Assembly: GCA_964392775.1 (NCBI GenBank)
Contig: CAYMRD010000018.1
Location: 1 to 51,008, forward strand
Direction: 5' to 3'
Length of the DNA stretch: 51,008 bases
DNA from: UKL13-3 sp964392775
GTDB lineage: Bacteria; Bacteroidota; Bacteroidia; UKL13-3
The number at the start of each line of letters is the position of its first letter. Position 1 is the stretch's first letter. Below are positions 32,289 through 40,105 of this stretch, one piece after another. The notes below the pieces were generated by a model. The model had not been told where the DNA came from, did not search any database, and saw only the letters and a program-made list of their open reading frames with translations. Made by a program: the position numbers and the translations under genes.

Positions 32289-33347
32289 ATGAAAAAACTA
32301 CTAATTCTTATTACTCTGATCTTAACCGGGTTAACATCGAGTTATGCACAGCCATTTCCAACTGCAGGCTTACACATCGTAAGAGAAAATTTTAGGACCT
32401 TTACTTCATTTTATGTTGAAGGGTTCATCGGGAACACAGCAACAGTCTTTTCATACGATGCCATTCAACCAGTTAATCCAGGGAATCCTATTGTTAAATG
32501 GAAATTTTTCTATCGTGGAGATTCTGCGGATGTGAATATTATTCATAGTACACTAGAATATTCTCGTATCTTATCAGGAAAAACTATTAAATGTACAGTA
32601 TCAAAATCTACGACTGGAAACTTCTGCAAAATTACTGTTACCAATTTTTCTTCCAGTTTAGATTCACTTATTGTAAAAGCTATTTATTCAAATGATCAAT
32701 TTACTACTTGTCTTAGATATGTTCCACATCCTGATTATATTTCCAAACTGAAAACTGATTCGACACTTTTACAGTCGAGAATCTCATCATTAAAAACTGA
32801 TTCCACGAATTCTCATACTCAAATAAATAATCAACAAAATTTCATTACGAATCTTACCGATAGCATCTCAGGTTTGAATAATCGAATCAGTTTTCTCAAC
32901 GATTCTGCTTCAGTTTTAAACGGGCAAGTTGATTTTTTGGCAGGTTTCGCCTCAATACTATCGGATAGCATCACATCTTTGAATTCTCATGTATCTTCGC
33001 TTAACGATACTATCACATATTTGAAAGCCCATCCTACTTACGTAACTGACACTATTTCTAATGATACTCTTTACATTAACATTCACACCGGTATCCCAAC
33101 TCCTTCCAACAAGATAAACGCTCTCAAAGTTTACCCTAACCCTGCATCGGATATCATCTATATCGAATTAGAGAACTCTGGTATTTACACAGCTAAAATA
33201 GCTGGAGTAAACGGTTCAACCCAAGTAACAAACACTCTAAACGGTGCAATTGATATCTCTAACTTAGCTAACGGTATCTACATCCTCTCAATCTTTGATT
33301 CAAAGGGACAGTTGGTAACTACCAACAGAATATCCGTTAACAGGTAG
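32289..33347 (+). CDS. Secreted coiled-coil protein with type IX sorting domain
   Basis: A 352-residue exported protein. A signal peptide (residues 1-20, ending SSYAQ) is followed by a beta-rich N-terminal domain (about 22-150) and a long heptad-repeat stretch (about 150-250) with recurring Ser/Thr-Asp-Ser and Leu-Asn motifs. The C-terminal 75 residues are a type A sorting domain (LKVYPNPASDIIYIE ... GIYILSIFDSKGQLVTTNRISV) recognised by the type IX secretion system. It is presumably displayed on the surface or released. Ligand and role are unknown; the stalk-like middle resembles adhesin architecture. Confidence 0.85.
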   Translation: MKKLLILITLILTGLTSSYAQPFPTAGLHIVRENFRTFTSFYVEGFIGNTATVFSYDAIQPVNPGNPIVKWKFFYRGDSADVNIIHSTLEYSRILSGKTIKCTVSKSTTGNFCKITVTNFSSSLDSLIVKAIYSNDQFTTCLRYVPHPDYISKLKTDSTLLQSRISSLKTDSTNSHTQINNQQNFITNLTDSISGLNNRISFLNDSASVLNGQVDFLAGFASILSDSITSLNSHVSSLNDTITYLKAHPTYVTDTISNDTLYINIHTGIPTPSNKINALKVYPNPASDIIYIELENSGIYTAKIAGVNGSTQVTNTLNGAIDISNLANGIYILSIFDSKGQLVTTNRISVNR

Positions 33348-33647
33348 CGGTAGCATACAAGGGCGCCTCGCAAGAGTTTTTCTGATTCTTTTATCAAGAA
33401 ACTTGCCGGGGACACCAAAGAACTTGAAAAACAACTGTTATGTATTAGTAAAGTGTTGTTTTTTAGCAATCAGTCCGGTCGAGTAGCAATTGCTGAGGAT
33501 TTGTAGAGCATTGCGTATCGAGACCAAACACTTCTCGATACGGCTTGCAGCCTACTCGAAGTGACTACCAACAACATTACAGTAATACATAACCAAAAAC
33601 AACTAAAGGATGCTGAAACAGTGTAACAGATTAAGTCAATAATATAT
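33348..33647. repeat. Intergenic region with TATCGAGA/TCTCGATA repeat
   Basis: No gene. It contains an AAGAGTTT / AAACTT-type hairpin near 33371-33404. Around 33478-33566 is a divergent member of the TCTCGATAC...ACTCGAA family found at 17.4 and 19.1 kb: CGTATCGAGACC and TTCTCGATACG as inverted arms, then CTACTCGAAGTGAC. Confidence 0.55.
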
Positions 33648-34313
33648 ATGATAGCGACCGGGTTTTACTCATTAAAAAACATTCGTGGAAACAGTACAGA
33701 TTTCCATCGAAAAACAGGGACATTTTGCAAAAGTGGTGTGTATTTTTGGGGATTTACACTTCGTGAGAATAGCGATTTACCGACAAAATCAGATGAGTTG
33801 GTTATTTACTACATAGGTAAATCTGAAAGAAATATTTCAGAACGTATTATGCAAGAAGTTACACAGCTAATATTTGGGGGTTTTGGAACAATAATAGACC
33901 ATAATTGGCTCAAAAGTAATAATCCCTACAAAGCCAAAATATTTGATAAGCAAGAATCCGATAAAAAAGGAACGAAACCTCTTGACTCAGAAGTATTGTA
34001 TAAATCAGATGGTCTTCACGTTTTATATGACTTTTTCGATAATCCAAAAATACAATCTACTTTAGATTGGATGCGTGAAAGATTAATTTTTGCTTGGATT
34101 GACACAGACGACATCATCAATATCCCCAACTTAGAAAGTGAACTTCACCACATTGTCAGAACAAATTGCTTAGGTATAGGTAAAATACGAACGCTATTGC
34201 CTAAAAAAGACATTTCAAACAGTTTGCAGACACCTTTATTTCAACAAATAGATTGGACAAATAACCTTTTATTAAAAGATTGGTTGACAGAAGTTAATAA
34301 AAATATTTCTTAA
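33648..34313 (+). CDS. GIY-YIG-like nuclease-fold protein
   Basis: A 221-residue protein whose N-terminal half carries the spaced pair SGVYFWGF (about 29-36) and VIYYIGKSERNISERI (about 52-67), which resembles the GIY...YIG signature with a following arginine-containing helix, as in GIY-YIG nucleases. The C-terminal half (about 110-221) matches nothing I know. The gene is AT-rich, has no signal peptide and sits alone between repeats and a palindromic element, as a single-gene accessory cassette would. The call is by motif only and could be wrong. Confidence 0.55.
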   Translation: MIATGFYSLKNIRGNSTDFHRKTGTFCKSGVYFWGFTLRENSDLPTKSDELVIYYIGKSERNISERIMQEVTQLIFGGFGTIIDHNWLKSNNPYKAKIFDKQESDKKGTKPLDSEVLYKSDGLHVLYDFFDNPKIQSTLDWMRERLIFAWIDTDDIINIPNLESELHHIVRTNCLGIGKIRTLLPKKDISNSLQTPLFQQIDWTNNLLLKDWLTEVNKNIS

Positions 34314-34329
34314 GAAAATTTCCAACAAA

Positions 34330-34372
34330 GGTTTTCTGCCCGACTATCTTGCAGACAGTCGGACAGAAAACC
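34330..34372 (+). terminator. Long hairpin downstream of the GIY-YIG-like gene
   Basis: GGTTTTCTGCCCGACT pairs with AGTCGGACAGAAAACC with one mismatch and a 10-11 base loop. It begins 17 bases after the stop codon. No T run follows, so it could be a transcript-stabilising hairpin or part of the adjacent palindromic element. Confidence 0.5.
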
Positions 34373-34383
34373 GGCCCATAACA

Positions 34384-34496
34384 GCGGTTTGGCGCAAGCG
34401 GGGAGGTAGAGCTTCGGTTGATAGCTTTTCGTAAATTTGAACATTGGTGCTTCGCAGGAAGTTTTGTGGTAAAAATTCCCGCCTGCGCCAAGCCGC
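34384..34496. repeat. 113-bp palindromic, attC-like element
   Basis: The left arm GCGGTTTGGCGCAAGCGGG and right arm CCCGCCTGCGCCAAGCCGC are complementary at 17 of 19 positions and enclose about 75 bases. The left arm is preceded by CCCATAACA, close to the RYYYAAC end of integron attC sites; the right end lacks a good GTTRRRY. It follows a single unknown gene, as a cassette recombination site would. Confidence 0.55.
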
Positions 34497-34504
34497 AAAA
34501 CGAC

Positions 34505-34560
34505 AAGCGGTCTTTCCCTTTTCCTTACCGTTGACTTAAGTCAACGGCTATAGACTTAAG
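34505..34560 (+). repeat. Direct repeat, left copy, with 20-bp palindrome
   Basis: GCGGTCTTTCCC leads into CCGTTGACTTAAGTCAACGG (34528-34547, a perfect palindrome) and CTATAGACTTAAG. The same order recurs at 35447-35560, just beyond the truncated nuclease gene, so the gene fragment is bracketed by direct repeats. Confidence 0.75.
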
Positions 34561-34567
34561 AGAAGCC

Positions 34568-35419
34568 TTGCTCAAAAATTTATCTGTTGCCCTTACCGAA
34601 GAATTTGGCAAAGGATTTTCTTATGCCAATCTGCGTAATTTCAGGCAATTTTACCTTACCTATCCCGACCAAGAGATTTGCTACACAGTGTGTAGCAAAT
34701 TGACGTGGAGCCACAATAGACTGATAATGAGAGTAGAAAACGAAACAGCCCGAAATTATTATTTGAAAGAAGCCACAGAACAAAATTGGAGTGTAAGAGT
34801 ATTGGAGCGAAATATCAATACGTTTTATTATCAACGCTTACTTTCATCACAAAATAAAGAAGAAGCGTTGCAACATAGTGCTACATTAGAAAAAGCAACT
34901 ACAATCGATTTTATCAAAGACCCTTATGTATTCGAGTTTTTAAATATTCCTCAACCCATAAATGCTTCTGAAACCGAAATTGAAAAAGCCCTGATACAAA
35001 ACCTGCAACATTTTTTATTAGAATTGGGCAAAGGATTTTCATTTGTTGGACGACAATTTCGCATTAGCACCGAAACCACTCATTTTTACATTGATTTGGT
35101 GTTTTACAATTACATTCTGAAATGCTTTGTGCTGTTTGACCTGAAAACCACCAAACTTACACATCAGGACACAGGACAAATGGATACGTACATCCGAATG
35201 TTTGACGACCTGAAAAAACAACTCGAAGACAACCCTACAATTGGCATTATACTTTGTGCAGAAAAAGATGAAACCGTAGTAAAATATTCCATACTCAAAG
35301 AACACAAACAACTCTTTGCAACTAAGTATATGCCTTACCTTCCGACAGAAAAAGAATTGACTGCTGAAATAGAACGTGAAAAATTAATATTGAAACAACA
35401 ACTAAATAACGAAGAATAA
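34568..35419 (+). pseudogene. YhcG/DUF1016-type PD-(D/E)XK nuclease, 5'-truncated
   Basis: A 283-residue frame covers the C-terminal part of the YhcG family: the end of DUF1016_N (LLKNLSVALTEEFGKGFSYANLRNFRQFYLTYP) and the complete PD-(D/E)XK-like nuclease domain (FVGRQFRISTETTHFYIDLVFYNYILKCFVLFDLKTTKL, where the aspartate of IDLVFY and the DLK triad are the likely catalytic residues). Full-length proteins have roughly 60-70 more N-terminal residues. Here the frame opens with TTG, seven bases after a repeat. The missing start and the flanking direct repeats argue for a disrupted gene; residual expression is possible. Confidence 0.8.
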
Positions 35420-35446
35420 CTTGACGAAAGAAGGGCAGCTGACAAC

Positions 35447-35560
35447 AGCGGTCTTTTCCTTACCTTACCGTTGACTTAAGTCAACGGCTATAGACAACGG
35501 CTATAGACTTAAGCCTTTCCCTTACCGTTGACTTAAGTCAACGGCTATAGACAACGGCTA
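35447..35560 (+). repeat. Direct repeat, right copies, with two 20-bp palindromes
   Basis: AGCGGTCTTTTCC is followed by two copies of CCGTTGACTTAAGTCAACGG (35468-35487 and 35525-35544), each with CTATAGAC and CAACGGCTATAGAC tails. This duplicates the arrangement on the other side of the truncated nuclease gene. Confidence 0.8.
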
Positions 35561-35570
35561 TAGACTAAAC

Positions 35571-35599
35571 AAAAAAGGTGTAGCCAACGGCTACACCTT
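35571..35599 (-). terminator. Terminator overlapping the end of the RNase G gene
   Basis: On the minus strand AAGGTGTAGCC and GGCTACACCTT form an 11-bp perfect stem with a GTT loop and a T run. The RNase G stop codon TAG lies within the first arm, so the last codons of the gene form half the terminator. Confidence 0.88.
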
Positions 35600-37147
35600 A
35601 ATTTCTTCTCCGGCACTGTTCAAAAACCGGTACTCGCCAAAGTGAAGGGAGTTGACCGTTTTGATCTTCACAAACTTTTTGTATTTCATCAACCACTTGA
35701 TGCGGGTTGAACTTAAAAATCCTTGTTTGAGATAAGCCGCTATGTATGGGTGCACCTCGAGGGTGATACCCGACATATTCATATTTTGAATGAAATAACG
35801 CAGGTTGTTTTCAATCTCCTCCGTAATCACAATACTCGAAGTAATTTCGCCTGTACCTTTACAGGTTGGGCATTTTTCGGTTGTAACAACGGCCATCTCT
35901 GGGCGTACACGCTGGCGGGTAATTTGAATGAGACCAAAAGGACTCATTGGTAAAATTTTGTGCTTGGCGCGGTCGCTTTTCATCTCATCCTTCAAACGCT
36001 CGTACACCAACTTGCGGTTTCCGGGTGTTTTTTGGTCGATGAAATCTACTACGATAATTCCTCCCATATCGCGCAGGCGCAATTGGCGGGCAATTTCGGT
36101 AGCAGCCTCAAGATTTACTTTAACTGCATTTTCTTCCTGATTGATTTCCTTACCTGCAATACTTCCGCTGTTTACGTCAATAACGTGCAAGGCTTCGGTG
36201 TGCTCAATGATCAGGTAGCTACCGCCCATAAAGTTTACTTCTTTACCAAAGGCAGCTTTGATTTGTTTATCAATGGCAAAATGCTCGAAAATTGGAGCTT
36301 TACCTTGGTATAACTTTACGATGCGCTCAAGTTGAGGCGATTTAGCTTTTACGTATTCCTTAACTTGGTTAAACAAAAATCCATCGTTGATATGAATATT
36401 CGTAAAATCATCGTTCACCAGATCACGAATAAGGGTAAGGGTACGATCACTTTCGCCTAAAATCTTTTGAGGAGGCACAGCCGAACGCAATTGTTCGCAC
36501 ATGGCTTCCCATTTACCGATCAGGTCTTTGAGGTCTTTTTCAAGATCTTCAATAGGCTGATTTTCGGCTACTGTACGCACAATAACCCCAAAGTTTTTAG
36601 GCTTGATGCTGTGTACCAGTTTTTTCAACCGGGTACGTTCTTCCATCTTCACAATTTTTTTGGAGATGGATACCGAATCTTCAAACGGCATTAACACCAC
36701 AAAACGTCCCGCAAGCGAGAGTTCGGATGTGAGGCGGGGGCCTTTATTGGATATAGGTTCTTTGCTTACCTGAACCACCACCTGCTGGAAGCGGCTAAGC
36801 ACCTGACCTATTTTCCCTGTTTTCTCAATATCAGCTTCGTTGTCGGCTTGTTTAGGCCACGGCTCCATTTTGGCATTGCCACGCATATTGCGCACAAACT
36901 TCAACAGACTTTTTACCTGTGGGCCCAGGTCGAGGTAATGCAAAAAAGCATCTTTCTCGTGACCCACATCAATAAAAGCAGCATTGAGACCAGGCATTAA
37001 TTTGTTTACACTGCCCAGATAAATATCACCTACCGCAAAGTTATTTTCGGCATGCTCATGGTGTAGCTCGATGACTTTTCTATCGCGCAGCAGTGCAATT
37101 TCAACGCCACCATTCGGGTGGCAATTGACAACTAATTCACTACTCAC
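35591..37147 (-). CDS. rng: Ribonuclease G (RNase E/G family)
   Basis: A 518-residue endoribonuclease that processes 16S rRNA 5' ends and turns over mRNA. An S1-like RNA-binding domain sits near the N-terminus (VGDIYLGSVNKLMPGLNAAFIDVGHEKDAFLHYLD, about 38-72). The catalytic DNase I-like region has HVIDVNSG (about 327-334) and GGIIVVDFID (about 366-375), where the aspartates bind magnesium. The Zn-link cysteines are in CPTCKGTG (about 437-444). Length matches RNase G rather than RNase E; there is no long degradosome scaffold. The mS38-like gene is directly upstream. Confidence 0.95.
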   Translation of the reverse strand: MSSELVVNCHPNGGVEIALLRDRKVIELHHEHAENNFAVGDIYLGSVNKLMPGLNAAFIDVGHEKDAFLHYLDLGPQVKSLLKFVRNMRGNAKMEPWPKQADNEADIEKTGKIGQVLSRFQQVVVQVSKEPISNKGPRLTSELSLAGRFVVLMPFEDSVSISKKIVKMEERTRLKKLVHSIKPKNFGVIVRTVAENQPIEDLEKDLKDLIGKWEAMCEQLRSAVPPQKILGESDRTLTLIRDLVNDDFTNIHINDGFLFNQVKEYVKAKSPQLERIVKLYQGKAPIFEHFAIDKQIKAAFGKEVNFMGGSYLIIEHTEALHVIDVNSGSIAGKEINQEENAVKVNLEAATEIARQLRLRDMGGIIVVDFIDQKTPGNRKLVYERLKDEMKSDRAKHKILPMSPFGLIQITRQRVRPEMAVVTTEKCPTCKGTGEITSSIVITEEIENNLRYFIQNMNMSGITLEVHPYIAAYLKQGFLSSTRIKWLMKYKKFVKIKTVNSLHFGEYRFLNSAGEEIKV

Positions 37148-37234
37148 AATTCAATACAATTAAACACAGCAATACCGCAGAGTAAGATTACCTGCGGTAT
37201 TGCCAGTGTTAAGATAGTAACTGATGTCTAAGAA

Positions 37235-37324
37235 TTATTTTTTCTTATGACGGTTTTTACGAAGGCGTTTTTTACGCTTGTGAGTGGCTATCTTATGACG
37301 TTTTCTTTTTTTTCCGCTTGGCAT
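37235..37324 (-). CDS. 29-residue basic protein, mS38/AURKAIP1-COX24-like
   Basis: A very small, extremely basic protein starting MPSGKKRKRHKIATHKRKKR, followed by LRKNRHKKK. It matches the short Bacteroidota proteins of the DUF1713 / AURKAIP1-COX24 type, related to the mitochondrial small-subunit ribosomal protein mS38, and is likely a ribosome-associated peptide. Its position between the TPR/HU genes and rng is a neighbourhood I recall from other Bacteroidota. Its small size makes it easy to miss in annotation. Confidence 0.82.
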   Translation of the reverse strand: MPSGKKRKRHKIATHKRKKRLRKNRHKKK

Positions 37325-37326
37325 AA

Positions 37327-38142
37327 TTAAATATTTTTAAGTTTTTGAATAATGGTTTCTATTTCTTTTTTAGCTGCTTCGTCTTTCAGCAACGTTTTAC
37401 AGGTTTCGTATGTTTTGATCGCCTCTCCGGTTTTACCCGACTTGGCATACACTTCACCTAAGTAAAAATAATACTCAGGGTTAAAGGGTTGCAAGGTAGT
37501 CAATTTTTTAAAACGTTCTTCTGCTTTATCAAACTGACCGGATTGGATAGACAACATTCCGAGGGTAAAAATCGCCTGAACATTGTTACTATCCTGCGCT
37601 ACAACCTCCTTCAGCATCCCCACACCCTTCATCACATCCTGATCAACCTGCACGATAATGGCAGCCGTGGCTGTTTTAGCGTCTAAGTTATTCGGGTTGA
37701 GTTTCAGTACTTCCCCAAAAGCATGTTTAGCTTTTGAAGCGGCTAAGACTGTTTGCAAACTGTCGTTGCTCATACCTGCACCGTTGTAATATTTCCCTGC
37801 TGCTGCATACCAGTTTTGTTCGGTTGGCTCCAACTCTGCGAATCGTTCTAAATAATAGGCCGATACGAGATCATTGTGCAACGAATCCCAGAACATTACC
37901 AGGGTTTGCAATCCCTCCTTGCTTTTGGTATCTTTTTCGAGCAGTTCTACATGGGTTCTTACCGAGTCGGGTAATTCCTTCTTCTCATCAACAATATATT
38001 GCTCAATAGAGAATCCGACACCGGCTGCTGCGGTTTGTTCAGAACCTTGCGATGTTGATGTTTTGTATCCTTTGAGGAACAATCCAACAACAACTGCTGC
38101 TGCTATCAATAAAAGAACGAGTTGGTTGCGATTGAAAGACAT
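37327..38142 (-). CDS. Membrane-anchored TPR protein
   Basis: A 271-residue protein with one N-terminal transmembrane anchor (about 8-24) and a periplasmic or cytoplasmic tetratricopeptide array. Clear repeats cover about 100-260, for example AKHAFGEVLKLNPNNLDAKTATA, VQAIFTLGMLSIQSGQFDKAEERFKKLTTLQPFNPEYYFYLGEVYAKSGKTGEAIKTYE. TPR arrays scaffold protein complexes. It is sandwiched between HU and the mS38-like gene with gaps of 8 and 2 bases, so all four genes down to rng form an operon. Confidence 0.88.
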   Translation of the reverse strand: MSFNRNQLVLLLIAAAVVVGLFLKGYKTSTSQGSEQTAAAGVGFSIEQYIVDEKKELPDSVRTHVELLEKDTKSKEGLQTLVMFWDSLHNDLVSAYYLERFAELEPTEQNWYAAAGKYYNGAGMSNDSLQTVLAASKAKHAFGEVLKLNPNNLDAKTATAAIIVQVDQDVMKGVGMLKEVVAQDSNNVQAIFTLGMLSIQSGQFDKAEERFKKLTTLQPFNPEYYFYLGEVYAKSGKTGEAIKTYETCKTLLKDEAAKKEIETIIQKLKNI

Positions 38143-38150
38143 CTAAAATA

Positions 38151-38465
38151 TTAGGCAGTTTGTTTAGCAACTTTAGATTTTACGGTGTCGCTTTTTTTAA
38201 CTTTATCTACAAAGGTTTTAGCCGGTTTGAAGCTAGGGATATAGTGCTCGTCAATAACCATTGCAGTGTTTTTAGAGATATTACGCGCGATTTTCTTTGC
38301 TCTTTTCTTAATCACGAAACTACCAAAACCACGGAAGTATACGTTTTTACCGTCTACCATTGCATTTCTTACCACTTTAAAGAAAGACTCAACTGACTCT
38401 TGTACATGTGCCTTTTCAATTCCTGTTTTTGCTGAGATTTCTGCAATAATTTCTGCTTTTGTCAT
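38151..38465 (-). CDS. HU/IHF-family DNA-binding protein
   Basis: A 104-residue histone-like protein. The conserved N-terminal helices (MTKAEIIAEISAKTGIEK) are followed by the DNA-bending beta-arm region (GFGSFVIKKRAKKIARNISKN) and the SFKPAKTFVDKV segment. The lysine-rich tail (about 90-104) is longer than in standard HU. It leads the minus-strand operon and diverges from mutY. Confidence 0.93.
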   Translation of the reverse strand: MTKAEIIAEISAKTGIEKAHVQESVESFFKVVRNAMVDGKNVYFRGFGSFVIKKRAKKIARNISKNTAMVIDEHYIPSFKPAKTFVDKVKKSDTVKSKVAKQTA

Positions 38466-38520
38466 TGTATATATATTTAGATGTTAAGTTTATATGAATC
38501 AACCAATTGTTAAGTGGCTG

Positions 38521-38536
38521 CTGTTTTTAAAAACAG
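38521..38536. other. 16-bp palindrome between HU and mutY
   Basis: CTGTTTTTAAAAACAG is a perfect palindrome in the divergent promoter region of HU and mutY. It might be an operator or simply AT-rich promoter sequence. Confidence 0.35.
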
Positions 38537-38614
38537 GGTGGCAAATGTATTAAATCCTTTTGAAATTATATAACACCATGAAAAAAAATCTTTTAGCCTT
38601 ACTTTCGTTGGCTC

Positions 38615-39673
38615 ATGACCGCAGCACTCCCGATTATTGAATGGTACCAGCAAAACCGAAGGGATTTACCTTGGAGAAATACTCACAACCCTTATCTAAT
38701 ATGGCTTTCGGAGGTCATTCTCCAACAAACCCGAGTAGAGCAAGGACTACCCTATTTTGAACGTTTTGCGTTCAACTATCCAACTGTTAAAGATTTAGCC
38801 AAAGCACAAGATGACGATGTGATGAAACTTTGGCAAGGGCTGGGATATTACAACCGGGCCAAAAACATGCTCAAAACCGCCCGTATTGTGGCGAACGATT
38901 GCGGTGGAGAATTCCCAAATACCTATGATCAGTTGATTGAACTCAAGGGAATCGGCCCTTATACCGCTGCAGCCATTGCCTCTTTTGCATTTGATGAACC
39001 CCAAGCCGTGGTGGATGGGAATGTATACCGGGTATTGGCAAGGGTATTTAACGAAGAAACACCCATCAACAGCCCCAAAGGGAAAAAGCTGTTTGCAGAA
39101 CTGGCTCAGGAAGTATTGCACAAAAAGTTTCCTGCCCTGCACAACCAAGCCATGATGGAGCTGGGAGCCACTGTATGCAAGCCACAGTCGCCCAATTGCG
39201 GTGTATGCCCGTTGCGCTTGCAATGTGAGGCATATACCCTTAAAACCATCAATCTGGTACCTGTAAAAATCCCCAAGCAAAAACCCCGTGAGCGGTTTCT
39301 GCATTTCTTTTTCATAGAGCAAAACAATCATACCTATATCCGGCAACGCTCCAATGAACGCATCTGGCATAACCTGTTCGAACCGCCTAATATCGAAACA
39401 GGGGAACAGTTTGATGCCGACAGTTTGCTTTCCCACCCTGATTGTCTTACATTTTTTGAAGCAGGTAAAGGAACCTCCGTCAAACTGGGTTTTCAAACCA
39501 AACACCAATTGACCCACCAAACGATTCATGCCTGTTTTTGGCTGATTAAACCCGGCAAATCCTTTAAGATAACCGATAAACATCTTCTCAAAACACCTTT
39601 GAAAGAGCTGCCCAAGTACGCTGTACACCGCTTGTTTGACAAGTTTTTAAATTTTCATACCTTGCATCCTTAA
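38615..39673 (+). CDS. mutY: A/G-specific adenine glycosylase
   Basis: A 352-residue repair enzyme that removes adenine mispaired with 8-oxoguanine. The catalytic glutamate is Glu42 in QQTRVEQ, the helix-hairpin-helix is LKGIGPYTAAAIASFAF (about 110-126), the catalytic aspartate is Asp134, and the 4Fe-4S cluster uses Cys188, Cys195, Cys198 and Cys204. The C-terminal NUDIX-like domain (about 230-352) that recognises 8-oxoG is present. It opens the mutY-ssb-gldE-gldD block that is conserved in Bacteroidota. Confidence 0.96.
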   Translation: MTAALPIIEWYQQNRRDLPWRNTHNPYLIWLSEVILQQTRVEQGLPYFERFAFNYPTVKDLAKAQDDDVMKLWQGLGYYNRAKNMLKTARIVANDCGGEFPNTYDQLIELKGIGPYTAAAIASFAFDEPQAVVDGNVYRVLARVFNEETPINSPKGKKLFAELAQEVLHKKFPALHNQAMMELGATVCKPQSPNCGVCPLRLQCEAYTLKTINLVPVKIPKQKPRERFLHFFFIEQNNHTYIRQRSNERIWHNLFEPPNIETGEQFDADSLLSHPDCLTFFEAGKGTSVKLGFQTKHQLTHQTIHACFWLIKPGKSFKITDKHLLKTPLKELPKYAVHRLFDKFLNFHTLHP

Positions 39674-39689
39674 TTGAGCGTAAGCATAC

Positions 39690-40103
39690 ATGAGCGTTAA
39701 CAAAGTCATTCTGATTGGAAACTTAGGTAAAGATCCGGAGGTGCGTTATCTTGACAACCAGCGTGTGGTGGCTCAATTTAGCTTGGCTACCACCGAATCG
39801 TTTACCAACAGCAGCGGGGAACGGAAAACTGAAACCGAGTGGCATCAAATCGAAACTTGGGATAATCTGGCCCGTATTGCCGAGAAATACCTCAAAAAAG
39901 GATCTCAGGTGTATATTGAAGGAAAAATTAAAACGGCTATTTGGCGTGATAAAGAGGGTACTGAACATACCGAAAAAAAAATAAAAGCCATCAATATTAA
40001 CCTGTTGGGCAGCCGTTCGCAGGCAGCCGGTAACGAGGGCAACCAAACAACCGTGCAGCCACCTCCTGCTCAACCTGATTCAAGTGGCGACTTACCCTTT
40101 TAA
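39690..40103 (+). CDS. ssb: Single-stranded DNA-binding protein (full-length)
   Basis: A 137-residue SSB with a complete OB fold (about 1-105) and a short disordered linker ending in DSSGDLPF, the acidic/phenylalanine tail that recruits replication and repair proteins. It is therefore the likely housekeeping SSB, in contrast to the tail-less paralogue near 28.5 kb. It lies 16 bases after mutY and 2 bases before gldE. Confidence 0.95.
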   Translation: MSVNKVILIGNLGKDPEVRYLDNQRVVAQFSLATTESFTNSSGERKTETEWHQIETWDNLARIAEKYLKKGSQVYIEGKIKTAIWRDKEGTEHTEKKIKAININLLGSRSQAAGNEGNQTTVQPPPAQPDSSGDLPF

Positions 40104-40105
40104 CA

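Noticed and set aside
38795..39628. 277-residue frame antisense to mutY
   Set aside because: Long, but fully antisense to a gene with all catalytic residues and a cluster of four cysteines; it is a codon-bias shadow.
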